Source: Umezawaea sp036375055
Lineage (GTDB): Bacteria; Actinomycetota; Actinomycetes; Mycobacteriales; Pseudonocardiaceae
Direction: 5' to 3'
Length of the DNA stretch: 64,000 nt
NCBI RefSeq assembly: GCF_036375055.1
Contig: NZ_DASUSQ010000180.1
Location: forward strand, 28,282-92,281
The position numbers and the translations under genes were made by a program. The stretch's first letter is position 1, and every line of letters starts with the position of its first letter. A model generated the notes under the pieces. It saw nothing but the letters and a program-made list of their open reading frames with translations. It ran no database searches and was not told the origin of the DNA. Below, piece by piece: positions 32,171 through 42,873 of this stretch.

Positions 32171-33158
32171 TCAGACGACCGAGCGCTCCTCGGCGAAGTG
32201 GCACGCGCTCGGGTGGTCCCCGGCGCGGACGATCAAGGCGGGCTCCTCGGTGGCGCAGATGTCCTGCGCCTTCCAGCAGCGGGTGCGGAAGTGGCAGCCC
32301 GACGGCGGGTCGACCGGCGACGGCACGTCACCGGTCAGCCGGATGACGTCGCGCGTGCCGCGCTGCGTCGGGTCCGGCACGGGCACCGCGGACAGCAGCG
32401 CCTGCGTGTACGGGTGCGTCGGACGCTCGTAGATCTGGTCCTCCGTCCCCGTTTCCACGATCTTGCCCAGGTACATCACGGCGACCCGGTCGGACAGGTG
32501 CCGCACCACGGACAGGTCGTGGGCGATGAACACGTAGGACAGCCCGAGGTCGGACTGGAGTTCGCCCAGCAGGTTCATCACCTGGGCCTGGATGGAGACG
32601 TCCAGGGCCGACACGGGCTCGTCGCACACGATCACCTTGGGGCGCAGCGCGAGCGCGCGGGCGATGCCGATGCGCTGGCGCTGACCGCCGGAGAACTGGT
32701 GCGGGTAGCGGTGGATGTGCTCGGGGTTGAGCCCGACGGTGTCGAGCAGCTCCTGCACCTTCTGCCGCCGCGAGCCCTTGGGCGCCACCTCGGTGTGGAT
32801 CTCGAACGGCTCGCCGACGATGTCGCCGACGGTCATCCGCGGGTTGAGCGAGGTGTACGGGTCCTGGAGCACGATCTGGATGTCGCGCCGCAGCCTGCGC
32901 AGCTCGGCGCCGCGCATGGCGAACATGTCGCGGCCCTCGAACGTGGCGCCGCCGGACGTCGGCGGCTCCAGCCGCATCAGCACCTGCGCGAGCGTGGACT
33001 TGCCGCAGCCGGACTCTCCGACGACGCCGAGCGTCTCGCCCTTGTTCAGGGTGAACGAGACGCCGTCGACCGCCTTGACGTGGCCGATGGTGCGCTTGAA
33101 CAGCACACCGACGCGGACCGGGAAGTGCTTGACGAGGTCGGTGACCTCCAGGATCGGC

Positions 33159-33166
<8 letters not shown>
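32171..33166 (-). CDS. Peptide ABC transporter ATP-binding protein (OppF/DppF-like)
   Basis: A 331-residue ABC ATPase with Walker A GESGCGKST, signature FSGGQRQRIGIARAL, Walker B VIVCDEPVSALD and the H-loop FIAHDLS. The C-terminal oligopeptide/dipeptide extension includes the cysteines of CHFRTRCWKAQDIC, which can hold an iron-sulfur cluster. It is the last gene of the importer operon and pairs with the upstream ATPase, overlapping it by 8 bases. Confidence 0.94.
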
Positions 33167-34145
<979 letters not shown>

Positions 34146-34156
34146 GGTCGGAACTC

Positions 34157-35125
34157 CTATCGCGACTTGGGGTCGAGGGCGTCGCGCACGGCGTCGCCCA
34201 GGATGACGAAGGCCAGCACGGTGATCGTCACGAACCCGGCGGGGAACAGCAGCATGTGCGGCGCCGCCTGGAAGTAGTCGCGGGACTCGCTGATCATCAC
34301 GCCCCAGGACACCACCGGCGGGCGCAGGCCGATGCCGAGGAACGCGAGCGTCGCCTCGGCGCCGATGAACGCGCCGAGCGCGATCGTGGCGTACACCAGC
34401 ACCGGCGCGACGGTGTTCGGCAGCAGGTGCCGGAAGACGATCCGCAGCGGGCTCGCGCCCAGGCCGCGGGCGGCCTTCACGTAGTCCTGCTGCTTCGCGA
34501 CCAGCGTCGCGGACCGCATGATCCTCATCGACACGGGCCAGGACAGCACGGCGATGGACAGCACCACCTGGGTGATGATCCGCACCGCGCTGGGGTTCTC
34601 CGTCGGCGAGTTGAACGTCGTCAGGATGACGATCGCGCCCAGCACGAACGGGACGCCCGCGAAGATGTCGCCGAAGCGGGACAGGAGGCTGTCGACCCAG
34701 CTCTTCGCGTAGCCGGCGAAGATGCCGACCACGGAGCCGATCAGCACCGTGAGCAGCGTCGAGAACAGGCCGACGAGCAGCGAGGCCCTGGCTCCGTAGA
34801 CGGCGCGGGCGTACACGTCGTAGCCCTGCACGTCGTAGCCGAACCACGCGTCGGCGGACGGCGTCTTCAGGTAGTTGTCCAGGTTCGCGGCCCGCGGGTC
34901 CACCGAGGTGAACAGCGACGGGAACGCGGCCATGACCACCACGATGAAGATGATCACCAGCGAGATGATGAAGGTCGGTTTGCGGCGCAGCTCGCCCCAC
35001 GCGTCGCTCCACAGGCTGCGGGGCTTGCCCTGCCTCTGCGACGAGTCGTCCACGTGGCTGAGGTCGCCCACGGCGGAGGCGGCGGCCTTCTCCAGCCCGG
35101 CGCCGCTGGCACCAGGGTCACTCAT
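34157..35125 (-). CDS. Peptide ABC transporter permease (OppC/DppC-like)
   Basis: A 322-residue inner-membrane permease with six hydrophobic segments. The N-terminal OppC_N region (SLWSDAWGELRRKPTFIISL) and the BPD_transp_1 EAA loop (KAARGLGASPLRIVFRHLLP) are evident. It ends FVILGDAVRDALDPKSR, the usual OppC tail. Its start overlaps the end of the upstream permease gene by 8 bases. Confidence 0.93.
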   Translation of the reverse strand: MSDPGASGAGLEKAAASAVGDLSHVDDSSQRQGKPRSLWSDAWGELRRKPTFIISLVIIFIVVVMAAFPSLFTSVDPRAANLDNYLKTPSADAWFGYDVQGYDVYARAVYGARASLLVGLFSTLLTVLIGSVVGIFAGYAKSWVDSLLSRFGDIFAGVPFVLGAIVILTTFNSPTENPSAVRIITQVVLSIAVLSWPVSMRIMRSATLVAKQQDYVKAARGLGASPLRIVFRHLLPNTVAPVLVYATIALGAFIGAEATLAFLGIGLRPPVVSWGVMISESRDYFQAAPHMLLFPAGFVTITVLAFVILGDAVRDALDPKSR

Positions 35126-36050
35126 AGCGGATCCTCGGGTCGAGAACGGCGTACAGGAGGTCGACGACCAGGCTCATCAGCAGGTAGACGAGGACGAGCA
35201 TCGTGACCACGCCGGTGACGGTGATGCCCTCCTTCTCCTGGATGCCCCGGAAGATCAGGCCACCGATGCCGTTGATGTTGAACACGCCCTCGGTGACGAT
35301 CGCGCCGCCCATGAGGCTGCCCAGGTCGGTGCCGAGGAACGTGATCACCGGGATGAGGGAGTTGCGCAGCAGGTGCACGCCGACGACGCGGCGGGTCGGC
35401 TGCCCCTTGGCGATGGCCGTGCGCACGTAGTCCGCGTGCCGGTTCTCGGCGATGCTGCTGCGGGTCAGCCTGGCCACGTAGGCCATCGACGTGCTGCCGA
35501 GGACGAAGCCCGGCAGGATCAGCTGGGCGAACGTCGGGTCGGTCGAGTCCACACCCACGTCGAACAGGTCGAGGCCCTGCGGGCCGAGGTAGAGGCGCAG
35601 CACGAAGCCCGTGACGAACACCGGGAGCGAGATCAGGAACAGCGTGGACACCAGGACGAGGTTGTCCAGGAAGCCCTGCTTGCGCAGACCGGTGAGGACA
35701 CCCGCGGTGATGCCGATCAGGGCCTCGATGAGCAGCGCGATGATCGCGAGCTTCACCGTGGTCGGGTAGGCGGTGGCGATCTGCTCGCCGACCGAGATGC
35801 CCGAGAACGTGTCGCCGAAGTCGCCGGTGACCACGTTGCCCATGTACTTCAGGTACTGGAGGGGGAGCGGGTCGTCGAAGTTGAACTTCTCGCTCATCGC
35901 GGCGATGTAGGACTCGGGGCACGGCCTCTGCCCGCACTTGCCCGCGAACGGGTCCTGCGGGATCGCCCAGACGAGGGCGTAGATGATGAACGTGGTCCCG
36001 ATGAACACCGGTATGAGCTGGAGTAGGCGTCGCAGCACGTAGCGACCCAT
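35118..36050 (-). CDS. Peptide ABC transporter permease (OppB/DppB-like)
   Basis: A 310-residue permease. It opens with the typical MGRYVLRRLLQLIPVF and GTTFIIYAL segment, and has six hydrophobic segments and the EAA loop region ADYVRTAIAKGQPTRRVVG. It ends LLYAVLDPRIRYE as in OppB/DppB. A cysteine pair (KCGQRPC) lies in the first extracytoplasmic loop. It is the first permease gene after the solute-binding lipoprotein gene. Confidence 0.93.
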   Translation of the reverse strand: MGRYVLRRLLQLIPVFIGTTFIIYALVWAIPQDPFAGKCGQRPCPESYIAAMSEKFNFDDPLPLQYLKYMGNVVTGDFGDTFSGISVGEQIATAYPTTVKLAIIALLIEALIGITAGVLTGLRKQGFLDNLVLVSTLFLISLPVFVTGFVLRLYLGPQGLDLFDVGVDSTDPTFAQLILPGFVLGSTSMAYVARLTRSSIAENRHADYVRTAIAKGQPTRRVVGVHLLRNSLIPVITFLGTDLGSLMGGAIVTEGVFNINGIGGLIFRGIQEKEGITVTGVVTMLVLVYLLMSLVVDLLYAVLDPRIRYE

Positions 36051-36089
36051 GCCTGTGGCTCCTTGCGTGGTGGGATGCGCCTGAACGCG

Positions 36090-36125
36090 GGTCCGGCTCC
36101 GCGGTGGTGCTCGCGGAGCCGGACC
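36090..36125 (-). terminator. Intra-operon hairpin between binding-protein gene and permease genes
   Basis: A perfect 14-bp stem (36090-36103 with 36112-36125) and an 8-base loop lies in the 98-base gap after the solute-binding protein gene. In such operons it usually allows excess binding protein over membrane components by partial termination or mRNA protection. Confidence 0.8.
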
Positions 36126-36148
36126 GTTGCTCGGTTAGCCGTTCGGGG

Positions 36149-37768
36149 TCAGCCCTTGACGCGGAAGGCGGCCAGTTCGCCGTCGCGCTTGAAGGTCAGC
36201 TTGGCGGCGCTCAGGTTCTTCGAGTAGCCGCCGATGCCCTTCTCGGTCCAGACCGGGATGGACGGCAGGTCCTTGGCCATCAGCCTGTGGGCCTCCTGGT
36301 AGACCTTGATGGCCTCGTTCTTGTCGGCCGTGCCGTCGGCCTTCGCCAGCAGCGCGTCCACCGCGGGGTTGCTGTAGGTGGTGTCGTTGGACGACCCGCC
36401 GGTCTTGTACATCGGGTTGAGGAAGTTCTCGATCGACGGGTAGTCGGCGGACCAGTCCGACCGGCTCATGCCGGTGAGCTGCTGGCCGTCGACGATCTGC
36501 CGGAACGCGCCGAAGTTGGTCGCGCCCACGAACTCGCAGTCCACGCCGAGCGCGTCCTTGATGGAGTTGCAGGCCGCCTCCAGGGGCTCCTTGCGGCCAC
36601 CGTCGGCGTTCGACTGGATCGTCAGCTTGCCGGTGAAGCCCGACTTGGTGAAGTACTCCTTGGCCTTCTCCTTGTCGTACTTGCAGAAGTCGCCGCACAC
36701 GTTGGGCTCGTAGCCGTCGATGCCCGGCGGGACCCAGCCGTCGACCGGCGCGTAGGAGTTGGCGAGCACCGTCTTCGTGATCTGGTCGCGGTTGATGGCC
36801 AGCGCGATGGCCTTGCGCAGGTCCAGGTTGTCGAAGCCCGGCACGTAGTACGGGACGCCGATGGTGCTGATGCCGAGCAGGTTCGCGTTGAGCACGCGGT
36901 CACCGAGGTCGGACTTGTGCTTGTCGCCGATCTTGGCCGACGGGGGCAGCGCCTCCATGAAGTCCAGCTTGCCGCCGACCAGGTCCTGGTACGCGGTCTC
37001 CTGGCTGGAGTAGATCTTGATGTCCAGGGTCTTGAAGTGGACCTTGTCCTCGCCCTGGTAGTCGGCGAAGCGCTCCAGCTTGATCAGGGCGTTCGGCGTG
37101 CGCGACACGAACTTCATCGGGCCGTTGCCGATCGGCTTCGCCTCGAAGGCCTTCGGGTCGGCGAAGAACGCGTCCGGCAGCGGCGAGAACGGCAGGTAGC
37201 CGATCTGGCTGGTGAAGACCGAGAACGGGCCCTTCAGCGTGACCTTGAACTCGTAGTCGCCCACGACCTCCAGGCCGGACATCTTCTCCGCGGTCGGGGC
37301 CGCACCCTCGGTGGCCGGGGAGACGTCGTCGTAGCCCTGGATCTGCGCGAAGAAGGGGGAGCCCTGCTGGGCGTTCGGCGCGTAGGCGCCGTAGTTCCAC
37401 GCGTCGACGAAGTTCTTCGCCTTCACGTCGGTGCCGTCGTGGAACTTCCAGCCCTGCTTGAGCTTGATCGTGTAGACCTTGGCGTCGCTCGTCGTGATCG
37501 ACTCGGCCGCCAGGTTGTAGGTCGAACCGTCCTCGGCCTTGAAGCCGACGAGGCGCGTGTAGAGCGCCTCCACGGCCTTCGAGCCACCGGCTTCGGTGGT
37601 GTTCGCGGGCAGCAGGTTCGCCTTGGGCTCAGTGCCGTAGATCGACACCGTGCCCTCCTCGTTGGTCCCTGCCGCACTGTCCGAACTCGTCCCGCCACCG
37701 CAAGCGGTCAGCGTCATGACGAGCGCGACCGGTAGTGCGAGCCACGAGATCGAGCGTGATCGCGACAT
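36149..37768 (-). CDS. Peptide-binding lipoprotein of ABC transporter (SBP family 5)
   Basis: A 539-residue extracytoplasmic solute-binding protein. The signal peptide ends in lipobox LTAC with Cys23, followed by a flexible Ser/Gly linker. SBP_bac_5 features include KLKQGWKFHDGTDVKAKNF, RDQITKTVLANSYAPVDGWV and the closing IPVWTEKGIGGY region. It captures peptides and delivers them to the permeases encoded downstream. Cysteine pairs around NVCGDFCKYD suggest a disulfide. It is the first gene of the five-gene importer operon. Confidence 0.94.
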   Translation of the reverse strand: MSRSRSISWLALPVALVMTLTACGGGTSSDSAAGTNEEGTVSIYGTEPKANLLPANTTEAGGSKAVEALYTRLVGFKAEDGSTYNLAAESITTSDAKVYTIKLKQGWKFHDGTDVKAKNFVDAWNYGAYAPNAQQGSPFFAQIQGYDDVSPATEGAAPTAEKMSGLEVVGDYEFKVTLKGPFSVFTSQIGYLPFSPLPDAFFADPKAFEAKPIGNGPMKFVSRTPNALIKLERFADYQGEDKVHFKTLDIKIYSSQETAYQDLVGGKLDFMEALPPSAKIGDKHKSDLGDRVLNANLLGISTIGVPYYVPGFDNLDLRKAIALAINRDQITKTVLANSYAPVDGWVPPGIDGYEPNVCGDFCKYDKEKAKEYFTKSGFTGKLTIQSNADGGRKEPLEAACNSIKDALGVDCEFVGATNFGAFRQIVDGQQLTGMSRSDWSADYPSIENFLNPMYKTGGSSNDTTYSNPAVDALLAKADGTADKNEAIKVYQEAHRLMAKDLPSIPVWTEKGIGGYSKNLSAAKLTFKRDGELAAFRVKG

Positions 37769-37926
37769 ACATCCCTCCCACCTAATCTGGCGACTCCGCG
37801 GCGGCGGAGTACCTCACCCCCCGAAGGGCGGATTCCCAGAACGTGAGAGGGACGGTAATGCGGCAATGTCGCAGGCCGCTGGATTGGGCTGTCACGAACA
37901 CGTCACGATCAATACCAATTACCACT

Positions 37927-38880
37927 TCAGGCGAGCGCGAACGCTATGCCGTCCAGGATGTCGTGCTCGCTCGCGATCAGCTCCGTGACCTCGGTGTTCG
38001 CCGCCAGGTGGTCGGCGATCGTCCGCACGACCAGCGCCCCGCCGATGATCACGTCGACCCGGCCGGGGTGCATCGACCCGATGGCCGCGCGCTCGTCGCG
38101 GCTCATCGCGAGCAGCCGCCCGGTGATCTCCCTCACCCGGTCCAGCGAGATCCGGGTGAGGTGGACCTCGTCCGAGTCGTACGCGGGCAGGTCCTTCGCG
38201 ATGGCGGCCAGCGTCGTCACGGTGCCCGCGACACCGATCCAGCCCCGCGCCTTGGCCACCGGCACGGCCGCGAACGCCTCCGCGAGCACGTCGGACGCCA
38301 CGCGGACCGCCTCGTCGACCTCGGCGGCCGTCGGCGGGTCGGAGCGCAGGCAGCGCTCGGTCAGCCGCACGCAGCCGACGTCGACCGACAGACCGGCCTC
38401 CACGGAGCTCCGGACGCCGTCCCAGGTGCCCACCACCAGCTCCGTGGAGCCCCCGCCGACGTCGGAGACCAGGAAGGGGCCCTCCTCGGGCTCCTGGTCG
38501 GCCACGGCGCCGGTGAACGACAGGCGGGCCTCCTCGTCGCCGGTGATGACCTCGGCCTCCACGCCGAGCACCTCGGCGGTCATCGCGAAGAACTCGTCGC
38601 GGTTGGCGGCGTCGCGGGTCGCGGACGTGGCGACCATCCGCACGCGCTCGGTGCCCTTGCGCCGCAGGACCGCCGTGTAGTCCAGCAGCGCGGCCCGCGT
38701 GCGGGCGATGGCCTCGGGGGCGAGCACGCCCGTGGCGTCCACGCCCTGGCCGAGCCGGACCACGCGCATCTCGCGGTGCACGTCGCGGAGCCGGTGGGCG
38801 CCGTCGTCGCCCGTGGTCACGTCAGCGACCAGCAGGCGGATCGAGTTCGTCCCGCAGTCGATCGCGGCCACCCGTGCCAT
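37927..38880 (-). CDS. ppx: Ppx/GppA-family exopolyphosphatase
   Basis: A 317-residue actin-fold phosphatase. The phosphate-1 motif AIDCGTNSIRLLVAD is at residues 6-20, the phosphate-2 motif is VSDVGGGSTELVVG and the central IGVAGTVTTLAAI follows. It hydrolyses terminal phosphates from polyphosphate or pppGpp. It corresponds to Rv1026 (ppx2) at the end of the eno, ftsB-like, DUF501, ppx neighbourhood, although here a lytic transglycosylase gene is inserted before it. Confidence 0.92.
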   Translation of the reverse strand: MARVAAIDCGTNSIRLLVADVTTGDDGAHRLRDVHREMRVVRLGQGVDATGVLAPEAIARTRAALLDYTAVLRRKGTERVRMVATSATRDAANRDEFFAMTAEVLGVEAEVITGDEEARLSFTGAVADQEPEEGPFLVSDVGGGSTELVVGTWDGVRSSVEAGLSVDVGCVRLTERCLRSDPPTAAEVDEAVRVASDVLAEAFAAVPVAKARGWIGVAGTVTTLAAIAKDLPAYDSDEVHLTRISLDRVREITGRLLAMSRDERAAIGSMHPGRVDVIIGGALVVRTIADHLAANTEVTELIASEHDILDGIAFALA

Positions 38881-38939
38881 CGCAGTCCTCCTCGTGTGTG
38901 CTCGCGCAGGACGGTAGCCGCCGGGAGCGCCGCGAACGA

Positions 38940-38977
38940 CCGGAGGGGAACCCAGCGGACGCTGGGTTCCCCTCCGG
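38940..38977 (-). terminator. Strong hairpin after the Ser/Thr-tailed transglycosylase gene
   Basis: A perfect 17-bp stem (38940-38956 with 38961-38977) and a GGAC loop directly follow that gene's stop on the minus strand and precede ppx. Confidence 0.88.
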
Positions 38978-38994
38978 TACGGGGTTGGACGCGG

Positions 38995-40356
38995 TTACGC
39001 GGGCTTCATCGACGAGGACGCGGCCACCGAGCTGCCCGCGGCGGGCGACGAGCCGGACGCGGGTGAGGACCCCTCGGCGGTCGTGGTGGTCGTCGTCGTG
39101 GTGGTGGTGGGCGGCGGGGGCGTCGGGCAGCCCGGCGGCACCGAGATGGTCGTCGTGGTCGTCGGGGTGGTCGACGTCGTGGTGCTCGTCGTCGTCCCGC
39201 CGGTGGTCGTGGTGGTCGACGTCGGGAAGGTCGGGCAGCTCGGGATGAGCGTGGTCGTCGTGCCGCTCGTCGGCGGCGTCGTCGTGGTGGTGGTCGACCT
39301 CGACGTGGTCGTGCTGGACGACGAGGAGCTCGACTGCGGCGGGTTCGACGTGGACGACGAGCCGGGGTTGCCGGTGCCGGTGTCGCCCGTCGGCGGGACG
39401 TCCGGGTAGTCGTCGTAGTCGTACGGCGGGTAGTAGTAGTCGGCGTCCGAGCCGCTGAGGTCGGGCAGCGAGTCGACGCCCTCCTCGTACTGGATCGCCC
39501 ACGCCATCACGGTCGCGACGTACTCGTCGGAGTGGTTGTAGCGGAAGATCGCCTGCGCCCGCTGCACCGGGTCGTCCATGTCGCCGCCGCCGGAGCACAG
39601 GTAGTTGCCCGCGCCGACCGTGGCGTCGTAGATGTTGTTGGGGTTGCTCTCGCCGTCGCCGTTGCCGTCCGCGGCGAACGCCGCCCAGGTGCCGGGGATG
39701 AACTGCATCGGGCCGACCGCGCGGTCCCACGTCGAGTCGCCGTCGAAGGCGCCGCCGTCCGTGTCGTGGATCGCGGCGAAGCCCTGGCCGTCGAGCACCG
39801 GGCCGAGGATCGCGGGGGTGGCGTTGCCCTTGGCGTCCACCCGGCCGCCGCGCGCGTGGTTCGACTCGATGCGGCCGATGGAGGCGAGCAGCGACCACGA
39901 CATGTTGCAGCCGGGCTTGGTCGCGGCCAGGCGCTCCTCGGCCCGCTGGTAGGCCTCCAGCATCACACCGGGGATGCCGGGGACGCCCTCGCCGAGGTCG
40001 TCGAACGGGTTGAGCCCGCCGCGCAGCGACTCCAGGTCGTCGGCGTCGGCGAGGAACGCGGCGCTCAGCTCGTCGGTCTCGGGGAGCCTGCCGCCCGCGC
40101 CGAGCTGGTCGTCGGTGGCGCCGCGGGCGCGGATCGCGCTGAGCACGTCGCCGGGGCCCGGCGACTCGGCCGCGATGTCGGAGCGGTTGGACGCGTTGAT
40201 CCAGTCGAGGGTGCCGGTCCCGGTCAGCAGCGTCGGCGTGAGCATCGCGCAGGTGACCGTCGCGGCGATGCCCCACTGGCGCGGAGTCATCGTCGCGGTG
40301 CCCGCGACGACCCTTCTCGCCTTGCGCTTGCGGCCCCGTTTTTTCCGCACTGCCAC
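38995..40356 (-). CDS. Secreted lytic transglycosylase with long Ser/Thr-rich C-terminal tail
   Basis: A 453-residue protein. The N-terminus is highly basic (VRKKRGRKRKARR) before one membrane segment. The SLT-like lysozyme domain spans about 110-290, with catalytic Glu in SIGRIESNHARGG and the hallmark WDRAVGPMQFIPGTW. A Tyr/Asp patch (DYYYPPYDYDDYPD) follows, then about 130 residues of Ser/Thr/Pro including runs of up to ten Thr. The tail resembles a mucin-like, possibly O-mannosylated wall-spanning stalk. The catalytic domain is closely related to the second copy at 44.5-45.3 kb. It probably cuts peptidoglycan glycans. Confidence 0.88.
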   Translation of the reverse strand: MAVRKKRGRKRKARRVVAGTATMTPRQWGIAATVTCAMLTPTLLTGTGTLDWINASNRSDIAAESPGPGDVLSAIRARGATDDQLGAGGRLPETDELSAAFLADADDLESLRGGLNPFDDLGEGVPGIPGVMLEAYQRAEERLAATKPGCNMSWSLLASIGRIESNHARGGRVDAKGNATPAILGPVLDGQGFAAIHDTDGGAFDGDSTWDRAVGPMQFIPGTWAAFAADGNGDGESNPNNIYDATVGAGNYLCSGGGDMDDPVQRAQAIFRYNHSDEYVATVMAWAIQYEEGVDSLPDLSGSDADYYYPPYDYDDYPDVPPTGDTGTGNPGSSSTSNPPQSSSSSSSTTTSRSTTTTTTPPTSGTTTTLIPSCPTFPTSTTTTTGGTTTSTTTSTTPTTTTTISVPPGCPTPPPPTTTTTTTTTTAEGSSPASGSSPAAGSSVAASSSMKPA

Positions 40357-40595
40357 GAAACACTCACTCCCTGAGCCTCATCGCCACCCGCCGGACCCGG
40401 TCCGGCGAACCGCATCACGCTCTTCCCCATCCACAACCCTGCCTCATTGACATCGCCGTGTCACGGGAACTCGTTGCCAACAGGACACGACTTTGTCCAA
40501 CGAACCGGCGGTGGAACGGTTGCGTGACGGGTTTTTCACCGTTGACGGTGATGCGCGCCACGACCGCGGGCGGTGGTCCGAACGGCCGAAGCCGC

Positions 40596-41084
40596 TCAGG
40601 AGCCGGGGGCCGCGCAGTCGCCGCTGGGCCAGGACTCGGCCAACCGGTCGAGCGCCTCGTCGCCGAAGGGGTTCACGCCCCGGCCGACGGACAGCGAGTG
40701 GGCCACGTGGACGTGCAGGCACTTGACCCGGTCCGGCATCCCGCCCGCGGTGACCTTCGTGCCGAGCGACTCGATCGCGTCCCGCTCCGCGAGGTACGCC
40801 TCGTGCGCCCGCAGGTACGCGGCGGCCAGCTCCTCGTCCTCGGCGAGCCGCTCGGTCATCTCGCGCATCAGGCCGGAGCCCTCCAGCGTGCTGACCAACG
40901 AGTTCAGCCGCGAGCACGTCAGGTAGTACAGCGTCGGGAACGGCGTGCCGTCCTCCAGCCGGGGGTTGGTCTGCACGACCGACGCGTGCCCGCTGGGGCA
41001 GCGCGCCGAGATCCTGCGCATCCCGCGCGGCGCCCGGCCGAGCTGGGACGCCACGAAGTCGCGGTCCTCCTGCTCGATCGTCAT
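40596..41084 (-). CDS. DUF501 family protein
   Basis: A 162-residue protein matching the DUF501 family of actinobacteria: VASQLGRAPRGMRRISARCP at the start, then PFPTLYYLTCSRLN and GGMPDRVKCLHVHVAHSL near the end. Two to three Cys and paired His could bind metal. Its start overlaps the stop of the FtsB-like gene (ATGA), and it lies in the conserved eno, ftsB-like, DUF501 order known from Rv1023-Rv1025. No function is established. Confidence 0.9.
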   Translation of the reverse strand: MTIEQEDRDFVASQLGRAPRGMRRISARCPSGHASVVQTNPRLEDGTPFPTLYYLTCSRLNSLVSTLEGSGLMREMTERLAEDEELAAAYLRAHEAYLAERDAIESLGTKVTAGGMPDRVKCLHVHVAHSLSVGRGVNPFGDEALDRLAESWPSGDCAAPGS

Positions 41085-41581
41085 CTCTTCGCCACCGACT
41101 GCCACAACTGCTGGTACCAAGACGTGTTCGCGGCCGGCGCCTTGGCCGGCCTCTCCTGTTCGGGTGTGCGCTCCTCGTCACCGGGGAGCTGGACGATGTA
41201 GGGGGTCTCGCCGGGCCGCACGTAGTGCAGCCGCTTGCGCGCCTCGGCCTCGACCTGCGCCGGGTCGTTCAGCTCGGCCTGCCGCTGCTCCAGCTTCGCC
41301 ACCTCGGCGGCGAGCTGGCCCTGCTGCGCGGTCACCTGGCGCAGCTCGTCGCGCTGCGCCAGGTACGTCCGCAGCGGCACGGCGATGCTGAGCGCGAGCG
41401 CGCACAGCACCATCGCGAGCAGCGCCGCACGGCGGGTGCCGGACATGCCGAACGCGCCGCCCGTGCCCGCTCCCGCGCGGGTGCGGGCCTTGGACGGCGC
41501 TGGACGGCGGGCGCGGTCAGGCCGGGCCGCCGACGGAGCTGGGCTCCGCCGGCGGCGCCGGTCCCGATCGGCTTGGGGCAC
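41081..41581 (-). CDS. FtsB/DivIC-family septum formation initiator
   Basis: A 166-residue bitopic membrane protein. It has an Arg/Pro/Ala-rich cytoplasmic N-terminus, one membrane helix (about 50-68, ALLAMVLCALALSIAVPL) and an extracytoplasmic coiled coil (LAQRDELRQVTAQQGQLAAE onward). A short conserved segment RKRLHYVRPGETPYIVQLP follows. It belongs to the divisome subcomplex with FtsL and FtsQ. The GTG start is 5 bases after the enolase stop. Confidence 0.9.
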   Translation of the reverse strand: MPQADRDRRRRRSPAPSAARPDRARRPAPSKARTRAGAGTGGAFGMSGTRRAALLAMVLCALALSIAVPLRTYLAQRDELRQVTAQQGQLAAEVAKLEQRQAELNDPAQVEAEARKRLHYVRPGETPYIVQLPGDEERTPEQERPAKAPAANTSWYQQLWQSVAKR

Positions 41582-41586
41582 GGGGC

Positions 41587-42873
41587 TCAGGCCTCCGGCG
41601 TGTACCGCGGGAAGGCCAGGTCGCCCGCGTAGCGAGCGGCGTCGCCCAGGGTCTCCTCGATGCGGAGGAGCTGGTTGTACTTCGCCGTGCGCTCGCCGCG
41701 GGCGGGCGCACCGGTCTTGATCTGGCCGACACCGGTCGCGACCGCGAGGTCGGCGATGGTGGTGTCCTCGGTCTCGCCAGAGCGGTGGCTCATCATCGAC
41801 TTGTAGCCGTACGACGTGGCCAGCGAGACCGCGTCGAGGGTCTCCGACAGCGTGCCGATCTGGTTGACCTTCACCAGCAGCGCGTTGGCCGCGCGGCGGG
41901 AGATGCCCTCCTCCAGGCGCTCCGGGTTGGTGACGAACAGGTCGTCGCCGACGATCTGGACGCGCTCGCCCAGCTCGGCGGTCATCTGGACCCAGCCGTC
42001 CCAGTCGTCCTCGGACAGCGGGTCCTCGATGGAGACCATCGGGTAGGAGTTGACCAGCTCGGTGTAGTAGCCGGTCATCTGCTCGGCGCTGCGCTTCGAC
42101 TTCTCGAACGTGTAAGCGCCGTCGGAGTAGAACTCCGTCGCCGCCACGTCCAGCGCGAGCGCGATGTCGCGGCCCGGCGTGAAGCCCGCCTTCTCGATCG
42201 CGACCAGGATCAGGTCGAGCGCGTCGCGGTTGCTCGACAGGTTCGGCGCGAAGCCGCCCTCGTCGCCGAGACCGGTCGCCAGGCCCTTGCCCTTCAGCAC
42301 GGACTTGAGCGAGTGGTACACCTCGGTGCCCCAGCGCAGCGCCTCGCGGAAGGACTCCGCGCCGATCGGCGCGATCATGAACTCCTGGATGTCGACGTCC
42401 GTGTCGGCGTGCGAGCCGCCGTTCAGGATGTTCAGCATCGGCACCGGGAGGACGTGCGCGTTCGGGCCGCCGATGTAGCGGAACAGCTCAAGGCCGCTGG
42501 ACGTCGCCGCCGCCTTGGCCACGGCGAGCGAGACGCCGAGGATCGCGTTCGCGCCGAGGCGCGACTTGTCCGGGGTGCCGTCGAGGTCGACGAGCTTCTG
42601 GTCGACCACCCGCTGTTCCACGGCTTCGATGCCCACGAGTTCGGGGCCGATCTCGTCCAGCACCGCGGTGACCGCGCGGAGAACACCCTTGCCGTTGTAG
42701 CGCTTGGGGTCGCCGTCGCGCAGCTCGACCGCCTCGTGCTCACCGGTCGAGGCCCCGGAGGGAACCGCGGCGCGCTCCAACGTCCCGTCGTCCAGCGCCA
42801 CCTCCACCTCGACCGTGGGGTTGCCTCGGGAATCCAGGATCTCCCGTGCGCCGACCTGCTCGATGACCGCCAC
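41587..42873 (-). CDS. eno: Enolase
   Basis: A 428-residue enolase converting 2-phosphoglycerate to phosphoenolpyruvate. Signature segments include EILDSRGNPTVEVEV, PSGASTGEHEAVELRDGD, the metal-binding MVSIEDPLSEDDWDGW, QIVGDDLFVTNPERL and SYGKSMMSHRSGETED in the form GYKSMMSHRSGETED. Length and order are normal. It is the first gene of the eno, ftsB-like, DUF501 operon. Confidence 0.98.
   Translation of the reverse strand: MAVIEQVGAREILDSRGNPTVEVEVALDDGTLERAAVPSGASTGEHEAVELRDGDPKRYNGKGVLRAVTAVLDEIGPELVGIEAVEQRVVDQKLVDLDGTPDKSRLGANAILGVSLAVAKAAATSSGLELFRYIGGPNAHVLPVPMLNILNGGSHADTDVDIQEFMIAPIGAESFREALRWGTEVYHSLKSVLKGKGLATGLGDEGGFAPNLSSNRDALDLILVAIEKAGFTPGRDIALALDVAATEFYSDGAYTFEKSKRSAEQMTGYYTELVNSYPMVSIEDPLSEDDWDGWVQMTAELGERVQIVGDDLFVTNPERLEEGISRRAANALLVKVNQIGTLSETLDAVSLATSYGYKSMMSHRSGETEDTTIADLAVATGVGQIKTGAPARGERTAKYNQLLRIEETLGDAARYAGDLAFPRYTPEA

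Noticed and set aside
39081..39320. GTC/GTG-rich stretch resembling a CRISPR or microsatellite
   Set aside because: It is the coding sequence of the Ser/Thr-rich tail of the transglycosylase on the minus strand; there are no regular repeat-spacer units.
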